In this document: positions 1 through 7,515 of the stretch, piece by piece
How positions within the stretch are numbered: the first letter of the stretch is position 1
Layout of the letters: every line of letters starts with the position of its first letter
Origin: Dorea sp.
GTDB taxonomy: Bacteria; Bacillota_A; Clostridia; Lachnospirales; Lachnospiraceae
NCBI GenBank assembly: GCA_016295505.1
Contig: JAEDLC010000063.1
Coordinates: 1-9,921, forward strand
Length of the DNA stretch: 9,921 bases
Reading direction: 5' to 3'
Notes under the pieces: generated by a model
Told to the model about the DNA's origin: nothing
Seen by the model: the letters and a program-made list of their open reading frames with translations, nothing else
Database searches by the model: none
Made by a program: the position numbers and the translations under genes

Positions 1-63
1 CTCATCCAAAGGCTCATTTTGAACGCAAAGCTGAAAATTATTAATTCCTTATAAGACATATCA
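1..63 (+). other. Left-edge stretch, possibly the tail of an unidentified plus-strand gene
   Basis: No gene can be assigned here. Two plus-strand frames are open from the window edge. One ends at a TAA at 42-44 and would give a hydrophilic tail ending HPKAHFERKAENY. The other ends at a TAA at 52-54 and gives a tail ending KLKIINSL. The first looks slightly more protein-like, but nothing distinguishes them firmly and I do not recognise either. If one is real, it converges on the sugar operon and the palindrome just downstream would serve both transcripts. Confidence 0.2.
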
Positions 64-101
64 AAGAGGGAAAGTTGCAAAATTTTGCAACTTTCCCTCT
101 T
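64..101. terminator. Perfect 38-bp palindrome, likely (bidirectional) terminator of the sugar operon
   Basis: Positions 64-82 are the exact reverse complement of 83-101, with the centre between 82 and 83 (AAAA/TTTT). The RNA would form a long hairpin with a tiny loop. It starts 29 bp beyond the stop codon of the GH13 gene, the last gene of the minus-strand operon. The U-tract after the stem is short on both strands (TCTTT on minus, TCTT on plus), so the hairpin is very stable but the slippery tail is modest. Its symmetry would let it also stop a convergent plus-strand transcript from the left. The position supports a terminator; activity is inferred. Confidence 0.65.
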
Positions 102-130
102 AATATATCGGTAATTTTTACAAGTACCGT

Positions 131-1990
131 TTAATCTGTTTTCTTACACCACAGAAAGTCATGTCCCGGAACCACAATATCTTTCAGTTCCAGTTTTTCA
201 TCTGTCATCAGACTCCTGAAGCTTCCCTCTTCCTGCATCCACGCAGTTTTGGGCTGATCACTGAAGTTAAACAGTCCGATCAGATATTCTCCCTGATATT
301 CTCTGAAAATTCCCAGTATCGCATCTTCATGAACATCATAGGTATAGACATCTGCCTTCTGATCAAATACATTTTCCTGTCTCCGGATCTGTTCCAGACG
401 ATCCAGTGCCTGAAAGATAGCGCCCTCAACACTTAATACATCATGTCTGTTCTCTGCAAGTTCCCAGTGAAACTGTCCACGGTGAATATAGCGGGAATCC
501 TCTGCTTTTTCCGGATCCTGTTTATAACTGTAATCATTCGTCTGCCCGATTTCATCACCACTGTAAAGCATCGGAATTCCTGACTGGGTCAGCATATAGG
601 CATGCAGCATAATATCCAGACGCACCGCTGCCTTCATTTCCTCATCACCGGAATCCTCCAGCTTCTTACCCTGAAAGCCCGCACATTCCACTCCGCACAT
701 AGATGCAATCGTCCCACAGAAACGGGCATCCTGCGTTACCGGATCGTCATTGTACAGCTCACCGCGGCTGACGCTTTCCTCCACCTTTCCGGTAAAATAA
801 TCATTCAGATATTTCTTATGCTGCGGTTCATTCATTCCCCATTTTCTTAAGGTCGGATAATCTAATCCCCAGCCGATATCATCATGACAGCGCAGATAAT
901 TCAAAAATGTATACTGCTTGGGCAGACTGTTCACAATATCCATCTGCTGCTTCAGCAGGCGGACATCTTTCGTTGCCACACTGTTCCATGTCGTTGCCAT
1001 CGTCGTAACATTATACAGCATGTGACATTCCGGTTTCTCCACTGTTCCAAAATAAGGAACCACCTTTTCCGGTTCCATGACCACTTCTCCCAATAAGAGT
1101 ACGCTTGGGCACACAATCTCACTAATCATTCGCATCATACGAACGATCGTATGTACCTGCTTCAGATTTCGGCACTGCGTTCCCAGTTCTTTCCAGATAT
1201 ACGGGACTGCATCGATCCGGATGATATCCATCCCCTGGTTAGCCAGGTACAGGAAGTTATACATCATTTCGTTAAATACTCTTGGATTGCGGTAATTCAG
1301 ATCCCACTGATATGGATAAAAAGTCGTCATCACATAGTGGTCCATCTCCTGCAGATAGGTAAAGTTCCCCGGTGCCGTAGTTGGAAATACCTGTGGAACC
1401 GTCTGTTCGTATCTTTCTGGGATCCTTCTGTCCTGATAGAAGAAATACCGGCTCATATACTCCCCGTCACCCTGTCTGGCACGTCTGGCCCATTCATGAT
1501 CTTCGGAAGTATGATTCATGACAAAATCCATACACAGGTTGATTCCATTCTGATGACACCTGTCCGCAAGCTCTGCAAGATCATCCATCGTTCCAAGATC
1601 TGCTCTTACTTTCCGGAAATCAGATACTGCATATCCGCCGTCTGAACGCCCTTTCGGAGTATCCAGAAACGGCATCAGATGAATGCAGTTTACATTACAT
1701 TCCTTCAGATAAGGGAGCTTTTCTGTCACGCCTTTTATTGTACCCGCAAAATTATCAATATAAAGCATCACACCGAGCATATCTTTCTTTTGAAACCAAT
1801 CCGTTTCTTTTTCGCGATATGCATCTCTGATTTTCAATGATTCTCTACGTTTTTTATAATACTCATACATCTGCGAACACAGTTCAGCAAACATATCATC
1901 ATTCTGATATAACTCCATATACAGCCATCTGAGTTCATCATGATGTCTGCTTAACCGTTCTTTGAATCTGACATCCTCTTTCGATTCCAT
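131..1990 (-). CDS. Amylosucrase / sucrose hydrolase-type glycoside hydrolase (GH13 subfamily 4)
   Basis: Probable intracellular sucrose-splitting enzyme of 619 aa, close to the 636 aa of Neisseria polysaccharea amylosucrase. An N-terminal helical region (about 1-70) precedes a TIM barrel (about 71-515) and a C-terminal beta domain. Subfamily 4 hallmarks are SDGGYAV (116-122), MNHTS (158-162), TTFYPYQWDLNY (222-233), IIRIDAV (256-262), GEVVMEPE (301-308), RCHDDIGW (367-374) and EDSRYIHR (497-504). By recalled alignment the nucleophile is Asp260, the acid/base Glu302 and the stabiliser Asp370; Asp117 and Arg500 form the sucrose-specific salt bridge at the bottom of the active site. No signal peptide is visible. 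The ATG follows AGGAGAGG with good spacing and lies 27 bp after the alpha-galactosidase gene, so the two are probably co-transcribed. The family can hydrolyse sucrose or transfer its glucose onto alpha-glucan with release of fructose; which dominates here is not decided. An automatic label of alpha-amylase would be misleading. Confidence 0.88.
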   Translation of the reverse strand: MESKEDVRFKERLSRHHDELRWLYMELYQNDDMFAELCSQMYEYYKKRRESLKIRDAYREKETDWFQKKDMLGVMLYIDNFAGTIKGVTEKLPYLKECNVNCIHLMPFLDTPKGRSDGGYAVSDFRKVRADLGTMDDLAELADRCHQNGINLCMDFVMNHTSEDHEWARRARQGDGEYMSRYFFYQDRRIPERYEQTVPQVFPTTAPGNFTYLQEMDHYVMTTFYPYQWDLNYRNPRVFNEMMYNFLYLANQGMDIIRIDAVPYIWKELGTQCRNLKQVHTIVRMMRMISEIVCPSVLLLGEVVMEPEKVVPYFGTVEKPECHMLYNVTTMATTWNSVATKDVRLLKQQMDIVNSLPKQYTFLNYLRCHDDIGWGLDYPTLRKWGMNEPQHKKYLNDYFTGKVEESVSRGELYNDDPVTQDARFCGTIASMCGVECAGFQGKKLEDSGDEEMKAAVRLDIMLHAYMLTQSGIPMLYSGDEIGQTNDYSYKQDPEKAEDSRYIHRGQFHWELAENRHDVLSVEGAIFQALDRLEQIRRQENVFDQKADVYTYDVHEDAILGIFREYQGEYLIGLFNFSDQPKTAWMQEEGSFRSLMTDEKLELKDIVVPGHDFLWCKKTD

Positions 1991-2017
1991 TGTCTTTATC
2001 CTCTCCTGAATTGTTCT

Positions 2018-4201
2018 CTATTCAAAGATTTCAAAATGCAGCTGATATCCCTGATATTCTCCGGTTTCTACCGGAACAGGAATTCCTGCGTCCATCAGAG
2101 CTGCTCCGCTGTACATTTTTCCGGTATTTTTCTCCTGATACATCTCACCTGCATTCAGTCCTCTCATTTTTACATAATTGACCGTCATATTTCCATGAAT
2201 CTCCTGCATCACCACATTCAAAAGAGCCTCTTTTCCATCCTCCGATGCAAATTCCCATGCACATATTTCATCGTGAAACGGATCAGACAGACGATAATAC
2301 TTTCCATTTTGAATCAATGGTGCATATTTGTGATAATCTGCAATCTGCTTTTTGACTTCTTCCTTCTCTTCCTTCGTCAGCGCACCAAGATCCAGCTCAT
2401 AACCGAATGTTCCGGCCATCGCTGTAATCCCTCGTGTCTTCATTGATACAGTTCTTCCGGTCTGATGATTTGGTACAGCCGACACATGAGAGCCTACTGC
2501 GGAAACCGGGTAACCAAAAGAAGTTCCATACTGAATTTTCAGGCGATCTATGGCATCTGTATTATCGCTGCACCAGATCTGCGGCGTATAATATAACATT
2601 CCGGCATCAAATCTTCCACCACCGCCGCTGCATCCTTCGATCAGCATGTCCGGATATCTCTGTACCAGCCGTTCCAGAAATTCATATACCCCCAGAACAT
2701 AATCGTACATAACTCTTCCCTGATCTTTTACCGACACCGAATAGATATCCATCAGGCTTCGGTTCATATCCCATTTTACATATTCAATATTGCCCTGATC
2801 CAGAATCTTACAGATCTGTTCGTAGACATAATCTACCACTTCTTTTCTTGAAAAGTCCAATACCAGCTGATTTCTCGCACGCACCGGAGCTCTCCCCGGA
2901 ATTGCCAGTGCCCAGTCCGGATGTGTCCGGTACAGATCACTGTCTTCAGATATCATTTCCGGTTCAATCCAGATGCCGAATTTGATGCCAAGATCATTGA
3001 TCTTCTGAATCAGATCTCCTAATGTTCCACCAAGTTTTTCTTCATTTACATACCAGTCGCCAAGTCCGCTGTTATCATCTTCTCTTTTTCCAAACCAGCC
3101 GTCGTCCATCACCAGCATCTCAATATCAGCTTCTTTTGCATGCTTTGCAAGCTCATAGATCGACTCTCCTGAAAAGTCAAAGTAAGACGCTTCCCAGCTG
3201 TTGATCAGTACCGGGCGAACCGTTTCTTTATATTTTCCACGACACACATGATGACGAATACACGAATGCAGATTTTGAGACAGCTGATTTAATCCTTTAT
3301 CCGTAAATGTAATGATTACTTCCGGACAATAAAAAGTTTCTCCTTCTTCCAGTGGATAACGGAACATCTCCTCCTGAAGCCCCATCAGGATACGTGTTTG
3401 ATTAAACTGATCTTTCTGTGCCTCTCCCTGAAAATTTCCGCTGTATACAAATGACATTGCATAACCACATCCAACATCTTCTGTTGTCCCTTTTTCCGCA
3501 AGGATCATCATTGGATTATACTGATGACTGGAAGCTCCTCTTCTGCTTCCGATCACCTGACTTCCATGAACAACAGGAACTCTCTGAAAATTACGTTCCA
3601 TTGCATGACGCCCGTAAAATGTAATCAGATCATACTCTCCATACAGAAAATCAAGGCATGCGGACTGAGCCTTCTCCAGATAGATTTTTCCAGATCCACC
3701 GTTAATAATCTCTGCACTCCTGGTAATCACATCCAGGTCTGTAAGTACTCCATATAATAGATTGACCTGGAGGCCTGTTACCCGGTCCTCCAGCTCAATT
3801 TTTAACGTCTGGGCCTCTTCTTCATCCGCATATACTGCCGGAAGACCGGGAAGTCCATATTTTCCTTTTGTAATCTCATATCCCCTGTATCTCAGATCAC
3901 AGCTGAACGTACCATCCGCATTTTCAACAGATAGAGCCACACTTCTGTAATCTCCATTTCCGAGACAGGGAAATTCCTGAGGCAGGGAATCCATAGAATA
4001 TGTTCTGTCATTTCCTGCATCATACGGATTACCGGAAAATCCTCTGTCATAATAAGTCAACAGGTAATCCATACATCCCGTTACTTTTTTCCCGTAGTAC
4101 AGATGCAAAAGGAATCCATAGTCATCTACCTTCATCTGATAAGTTGTTGTCATTGTATGTATCGTAAATGTTCTGTCTGTTTGACAATAGATAATTCCCA
4201 T
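2018..4201 (-). CDS. aga: GH36 alpha-galactosidase
   Basis: Cytoplasmic enzyme removing alpha-1,6-linked galactose from raffinose, stachyose or melibiose. At 727 aa it matches the roughly 720-745 aa tetrameric GH36 subgroup I enzymes. An N-terminal beta-sandwich (about 1-320), a TIM barrel (about 325-640) and a C-terminal beta domain are expected. Diagnostic motifs are SMDSLPQEFP (69-78), NSWEASYFDF (334-343), VMDDGWFG (364-371), GIWIEPEMI (409-417), KWDMNR (476-481, nucleophile Asp478), EGCSGGGGRFD (522-532) and WCSDNTDA (543-550, acid/base Asp546). All expected catalytic residues are present and no signal peptide is visible. Unlike the R. gnavus AgaSK protein, no sucrose kinase domain is fused at the C-terminus, so sucrose must be handled by another enzyme, here the adjacent GH13_4 gene. 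The ATG follows AAAAAGGAG by 8 bases; the gene begins 37 bp after the permease. Exact substrate preference is inferred from the operon. Confidence 0.95.
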   Translation of the reverse strand: MGIIYCQTDRTFTIHTMTTTYQMKVDDYGFLLHLYYGKKVTGCMDYLLTYYDRGFSGNPYDAGNDRTYSMDSLPQEFPCLGNGDYRSVALSVENADGTFSCDLRYRGYEITKGKYGLPGLPAVYADEEEAQTLKIELEDRVTGLQVNLLYGVLTDLDVITRSAEIINGGSGKIYLEKAQSACLDFLYGEYDLITFYGRHAMERNFQRVPVVHGSQVIGSRRGASSHQYNPMMILAEKGTTEDVGCGYAMSFVYSGNFQGEAQKDQFNQTRILMGLQEEMFRYPLEEGETFYCPEVIITFTDKGLNQLSQNLHSCIRHHVCRGKYKETVRPVLINSWEASYFDFSGESIYELAKHAKEADIEMLVMDDGWFGKREDDNSGLGDWYVNEEKLGGTLGDLIQKINDLGIKFGIWIEPEMISEDSDLYRTHPDWALAIPGRAPVRARNQLVLDFSRKEVVDYVYEQICKILDQGNIEYVKWDMNRSLMDIYSVSVKDQGRVMYDYVLGVYEFLERLVQRYPDMLIEGCSGGGGRFDAGMLYYTPQIWCSDNTDAIDRLKIQYGTSFGYPVSAVGSHVSAVPNHQTGRTVSMKTRGITAMAGTFGYELDLGALTKEEKEEVKKQIADYHKYAPLIQNGKYYRLSDPFHDEICAWEFASEDGKEALLNVVMQEIHGNMTVNYVKMRGLNAGEMYQEKNTGKMYSGAALMDAGIPVPVETGEYQGYQLHFEIFE

Positions 4202-4238
4202 AGCGATTCTCCTTTTTAATGATGTAATATTTTAAGAA

Positions 4239-5084
4239 TTATTTAACTGCACCATTTACTACACCGTTCAAAATCTGCTTCTGACAGATCAGATAGAAGA
4301 TCAGAATTGGTAACAATGCAAGCAGATATGATGCAAATGCCAGATTGTAATTGGTTCCAAACTGTGTCTGGAAGTTCAGCTGTGCCAGCGGCAACGTTGT
4401 ATTGCCGGAACCTGACATGATAACCAGCGGTGTCATAACATCATTCCATGTTCCGAGCGCTGTCAGTACTGCAACCGTCGCATGCATCGGCTTCATAATC
4501 GGAAAGATCACCTTCCAGTACGTTGTCCATGTGGTGGCGCCATCCACACATGCAGCTTCTTCCAGAGCCATTGGGATATTGGTAAGATATCCGGAATAGA
4601 GGAGCACATTCATCGGCATATAGAATACAACATATAGTATAATCACACCCGCCATATTTGCAAGTCCCATCTGTGCCGTCTGCTTTACCAGAGGCATCAT
4701 CAGAATTGCGAATGGAACAAACATACCGCTGACTACATAGAAGTAAATTCCTTTGTAAAATTTACTGTGTGCCTTATTTCTTCCGATTGCATATCCGAGC
4801 AGTGAATGAATCAGGATAGACAGTATAACGGTAATCATCGTAATCAGGATACTGTTTCCGAGAGAGTGCCAGAAATCTGTTACTTCCATTGCTTCTTTAA
4901 AATTATTCAGACTCCAGCTTTTCGGAAGAGACAGGATTCCGGCAATGCTGTTTGTCATCTCTGAAGGCTGCTTAAATGCGATCATAATCGTCATATATAA
5001 TGGAAATGCTACAGTGATCAATCCCAGAATCAATAAAATTGTCAAAGGCCAGTTTACTCTTTCTTTTCCTATGTTCTTTTTCAT
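4239..5084 (-). CDS. Carbohydrate ABC transporter permease, MalG/MsmG type
   Basis: Second inner-membrane permease of the sugar importer, 281 aa, the usual length for the MalG-like subunit. About six hydrophobic segments can be seen, near 12-36, 76-100, 110-130, 142-164, 201-220 and 247-268. The EAA loop that docks on the ATPase is at about 175-195 (EEAACVDGATTW through IFP), with the conserved Gly182. A FKQPSEM motif after the first segment (37-43) is typical of the family. The start codon shares one base with the stop of the preceding permease (TAATG), so the two are translationally coupled and surely form a heterodimer. Substrate is inferred from the downstream alpha-galactosidase. No ATP-binding subunit gene follows. 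Confidence 0.93.
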   Translation of the reverse strand: MKKNIGKERVNWPLTILLILGLITVAFPLYMTIMIAFKQPSEMTNSIAGILSLPKSWSLNNFKEAMEVTDFWHSLGNSILITMITVILSILIHSLLGYAIGRNKAHSKFYKGIYFYVVSGMFVPFAILMMPLVKQTAQMGLANMAGVIILYVVFYMPMNVLLYSGYLTNIPMALEEAACVDGATTWTTYWKVIFPIMKPMHATVAVLTALGTWNDVMTPLVIMSGSGNTTLPLAQLNFQTQFGTNYNLAFASYLLALLPILIFYLICQKQILNGVVNGAVK

Positions 5085-5962
5085 TACAACTGCTCCTCCT
5101 TCTTACCGGTGATCGTCATCTGGAATGCAGAAAGTACCACAATTACAATAAAGAAGATTACTGCATTGGCACTCTGGAATCCAAACTGTCCGCCGCCCAT
5201 ACCATTATTATAGATCAGATAAGAGATAGATTCTGTGCTCTGAGCCGGTCCACCTTTGGTCAATGCCATAATCTGATCAAATACCATCAGGAAGTTCTTC
5301 ACACAAAGTACCATATTGATGGAGAAGAACGGAATAATCAGTGGAAATGTCAGATGCTGAAATTTTCTGAATCCAGTTGCTCCGTCAATTGCTCCCGCTT
5401 CATACACATCCTCCGGAACTGTCTGCAGACCGGATATATATATGATAGTATTCATAGCAATAGACTGCCATGCACATACAATTACGACCGCAATCCAGGC
5501 CAGTTTTGTATTGGACAACATGCTGGAAGAAAATGTACTGCTTCCGATCATCTCTCCAAATGCAGGGAGAATATAGGTAAAGAAATAGTTGAAAATATAA
5601 CCGACAACCAATGCTCCAAGTACATTCGGGATAAAGTAGGCACCTCTCAGTGTACTCTTGAACTTAATCTTACTGTTTAACCCCAGTGCAAGCAGAAGGC
5701 TGACTACATTGGTCAAAATTGTTGCAGCAATCGCAAGTTTAAATGTAAAAAGATAAGAATTTCCCACTCGGATATCCGTAAACAGATCTTTATAATTTCG
5801 AAGTCCTACCCAGTCAAAGCTTCCATAACCACGGAAGTTTGTAAAACTGTAGATCACACCTTTGATCAGCGGCAGGGTGTTAAAGCAGAAGAACAATGCC
5901 ACGATCGGTATCGTAATCAACAAAAATGTCCGCTCTCTGCCGTTCATTTTCTTTTTCTTCAT
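5084..5962 (-). CDS. Carbohydrate ABC transporter permease, MalF/UgpA type
   Basis: First inner-membrane permease of the sugar importer, 292 aa, with a basic N-terminus (MKKKKMNGRER) and about six membrane segments, the first near 12-39. After the first segment comes WVGLRNYKDLF (51-61), a common family motif. The EAA loop is at about 186-207 (VYEAGAIDGATGF through TFP, with Gly194). The C-terminal ALTKGGPAQSTESISYLIY stretch (233-251) is a strong MalF-family signature. GGAAGGAG precedes the ATG by about 8-9 bases, and the gene starts 18 bp after the binding-protein gene. The stop codon overlaps the start of the MalG-like gene. It is expected to pair with that protein and receive sugar from the adjacent lipoprotein. 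Confidence 0.94.
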   Translation of the reverse strand: MKKKKMNGRERTFLLITIPIVALFFCFNTLPLIKGVIYSFTNFRGYGSFDWVGLRNYKDLFTDIRVGNSYLFTFKLAIAATILTNVVSLLLALGLNSKIKFKSTLRGAYFIPNVLGALVVGYIFNYFFTYILPAFGEMIGSSTFSSSMLSNTKLAWIAVVIVCAWQSIAMNTIIYISGLQTVPEDVYEAGAIDGATGFRKFQHLTFPLIIPFFSINMVLCVKNFLMVFDQIMALTKGGPAQSTESISYLIYNNGMGGGQFGFQSANAVIFFIVIVVLSAFQMTITGKKEEQL

Positions 5963-5980
5963 TTTCTGTCTCTCCTTCCC

Positions 5981-7273
5981 CTAGTTTTCATTTGCATGTT
6001 CTTTTTCGTAATCCTGAACTTTCTGGATAATATCACGATTGTATCTTGTCCAATCCTTGTCAAATTTCTTAAGAAATGCATCTGTGTCTTTTTTCATAAG
6101 GAATGTCTGAATCTGTGCGTCAACTGACATTTCTGACGGATAATAGTGATCCTGATAGTCTGCCATTCTTCCTTCTTCAATATAGGTTCTCATTCCATCC
6201 AGCATAGAAGGCAGTTCGAAATCACCTTCTTTACAAGGTACTGCATTCTGTGCATCCAGGTAAGCCTGTACACTTTCATCCTTCAAAAGGAAATCCAACA
6301 CCTCATAGGCAGCTTCCTTATTTTCACAGTCTGCCATTACACAGAACTGCAGGTCAATACCGGAATTCAGTACATTATCCTCTTCCTTATCATTTGCCGG
6401 CATCACAAAAGAATCAATATCCATGTCCGGATTTACCGTCTGAATCTGAGGTACTGCATAGCTTCCGATCGGATACATCGCTGCTTCTCCATTTGCAAAG
6501 GCCGTACAGGCTCCATTATAGTCATAAGCAAACGGATCATCCGGTCCGTACTGAATAATTTCCAGCATTTTTTCAGCAGTTTCTCTGTATTCATCTGTAA
6601 ATGTTGTCTCACCTTTGTTCACCTGACGGCATACATCGGTGGGTGCGAGACCTACTGCAAGCGCATTCCACGGTGCAAGACAGGTCCATGTGTCCTTAAA
6701 CCCGAAATACATCGGCAATATACCTTCTGACTGAATCTGTTCACACAGGCTCATGAATTCATCCCATGTTTCCGGGATTTCCCATCCATGTTCTTCAAAC
6801 ATTTCACGATTGTAAAGAATTCCGGCTGCGTTTGCAACATAAGGAACGGCATAAGTCCCCTCCAGCGGTACAAATTCCAGTGCCTTATCAATATCCCTGT
6901 ATGCCTGTTTAATATCATTCAATCCTTCAAAGTCTGATATATCCATAAGGATCTCAGCATCCATGAAATTAGAAAAATTCACGTCACCACCGATTCCGAT
7001 AATGTCCGGATTATCTTCCCGGATAAATCTCGTTTTCAGCACTGTCATTGCATCATTTGGCGATTCAATCGTCAGATGAATATCATCATGTGTTTCATTG
7101 AACTTTTCTTCAATCTGTTCAAATGTTTTTACCGCCTCAGGTTTGTACTGAACAAGATTAATCTCTATTTTTCCGTCGCTTTTGTCTTTTGTTCCACAAC
7201 CCTGAAGAGCCATGGCCGCAACCATACAGAGGATCAGTCCTGTACTGATTAATTTTTTTCCTCTTTTATACAT
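5981..7273 (-). CDS. Extracellular sugar-binding lipoprotein of the ABC importer
   Basis: Captures the sugar outside the cell and delivers it to the two permeases encoded downstream. The 430-aa protein begins with a lipoprotein signal: basic MYKRGKK, a hydrophobic core, and the lipobox LQGC with the lipidated Cys at 26. The mature part is a family 1 (MalE-like) solute-binding protein, shown by the stretch YAVPYVANAAGILYNREMFE (141-160) followed by a WEIPETWDEF hinge segment (164-173) and by FANGEAAMYPIGSY (259-272). Trp and Tyr side chains suited to stacking sugars are abundant, but the ligand cannot be read from them; a raffinose-type oligosaccharide is inferred from the alpha-galactosidase and sucrose-splitting genes in the same operon. 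It is the first gene of the operon, opposite araC. The ATG at 7273 is preceded by AAAGGAG at about 10 bases, and the lipobox position confirms the start. Confidence 0.93.
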   Translation of the reverse strand: MYKRGKKLISTGLILCMVAAMALQGCGTKDKSDGKIEINLVQYKPEAVKTFEQIEEKFNETHDDIHLTIESPNDAMTVLKTRFIREDNPDIIGIGGDVNFSNFMDAEILMDISDFEGLNDIKQAYRDIDKALEFVPLEGTYAVPYVANAAGILYNREMFEEHGWEIPETWDEFMSLCEQIQSEGILPMYFGFKDTWTCLAPWNALAVGLAPTDVCRQVNKGETTFTDEYRETAEKMLEIIQYGPDDPFAYDYNGACTAFANGEAAMYPIGSYAVPQIQTVNPDMDIDSFVMPANDKEEDNVLNSGIDLQFCVMADCENKEAAYEVLDFLLKDESVQAYLDAQNAVPCKEGDFELPSMLDGMRTYIEEGRMADYQDHYYPSEMSVDAQIQTFLMKKDTDAFLKKFDKDWTRYNRDIIQKVQDYEKEHANEN

Positions 7274-7317
7274 CTCTCATTTACTCCTTTCCAACATGTT
7301 TGTCGGCTTTTCTCCTG

Positions 7318-7334
7318 ATTATCCCGGGATTATG
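7318..7334 (-). promoter_or_regulatory. Weak candidate -10 region for the sugar operon
   Basis: Read on the minus strand, CATAAT (7334-7329) and GATAAT (7323-7318) both resemble a -10 box and lie 45-60 bp before the lipoprotein start codon. They flank the perfect palindrome ATCCCGGGAT (7321-7330). Neither has a recognisable -35 at 16-18 bp (GGAAAA and GATGAA respectively). A missing -35 is common at promoters that need an AraC-type activator, so this is a plausible activator-dependent start, but it is not a confident call. Confidence 0.3.
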
Positions 7335-7391
7335 TTGCATTTCATCAGGTTTTTTCCGTTTTTCTTTTTCACAAAAAAATTGTAACATGCC

Positions 7392-7418
7392 TTTATGCGT
7401 CCATAAATATCCGTATTT
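7392..7418. promoter_or_regulatory. Two overlapping dyads, candidate operator in the divergent control region
   Basis: TTTATG-cgtc-CATAAA (7392-7407) and AAATA-tccg-TATTT (7405-7418) are both perfect inverted repeats with 4-bp spacers. Their centres are 12 bp apart, about one helical turn. They lie between the araC promoter and the putative operon -10, roughly 60-85 bp upstream of the latter. The position fits an activator site for the adjacent AraC-family regulator or another sugar regulator; AraC proteins more often use direct repeats, so ownership is uncertain. Confidence 0.35.
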
Positions 7419-7458
7419 CTCTTGTTTTATATCAAAATACAACTTTTTTCCCGATATA

Positions 7459-7488
7459 TTGAACTATGCAAGCATTTTGGTATATAAT
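7459..7488 (+). promoter_or_regulatory. Sigma-A promoter of the araC-family gene
   Basis: TTGAAC (7459-7464) as -35 and a perfect TATAAT (7483-7488) as -10, separated by 18 bp. Transcription would start near 7495, giving a leader of about 20 bases before the ATG at 7516. A partial dyad, TGTTTTATATCAAAATACA (7423-7441), lies just upstream of the -35 and could bind a regulator. Confidence 0.7.
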
Positions 7489-7515
7489 ACAAAAAAATCA
7501 CCAAAGGAGGGCATT

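Noticed and set aside
1151..1645. 164-codon plus-strand open frame opposite the GH13 gene
   Set aside because: Shadow of the catalytic barrel coding sequence; no start signal and no domain.
2018..4201. AgaSK-type fusion of alpha-galactosidase and sucrose kinase
   Set aside because: The protein ends at 727 aa after the normal C-terminal beta domain; no kinase motifs are present.
5039..5680. 213-codon plus-strand open frame opposite the permease genes
   Set aside because: Antisense to two clear permease genes; composition rich in His, Cys, Ser and Ile as expected of a shadow frame, with no ribosome site or recognisable domain.
6146..6730. 194-codon plus-strand open frame opposite the binding-protein gene
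   Set aside because: Lies wholly inside the antisense of a confident lipoprotein gene; Cys/His/Ile-rich low-sense translation.
7300..7515. 72-residue N-terminal extension of the AraC regulator
   Set aside because: It would place the araC promoter and operator region inside the gene; the ATG at 7516 has a near-perfect AAAGGAGGG and matches the usual family N-terminus.
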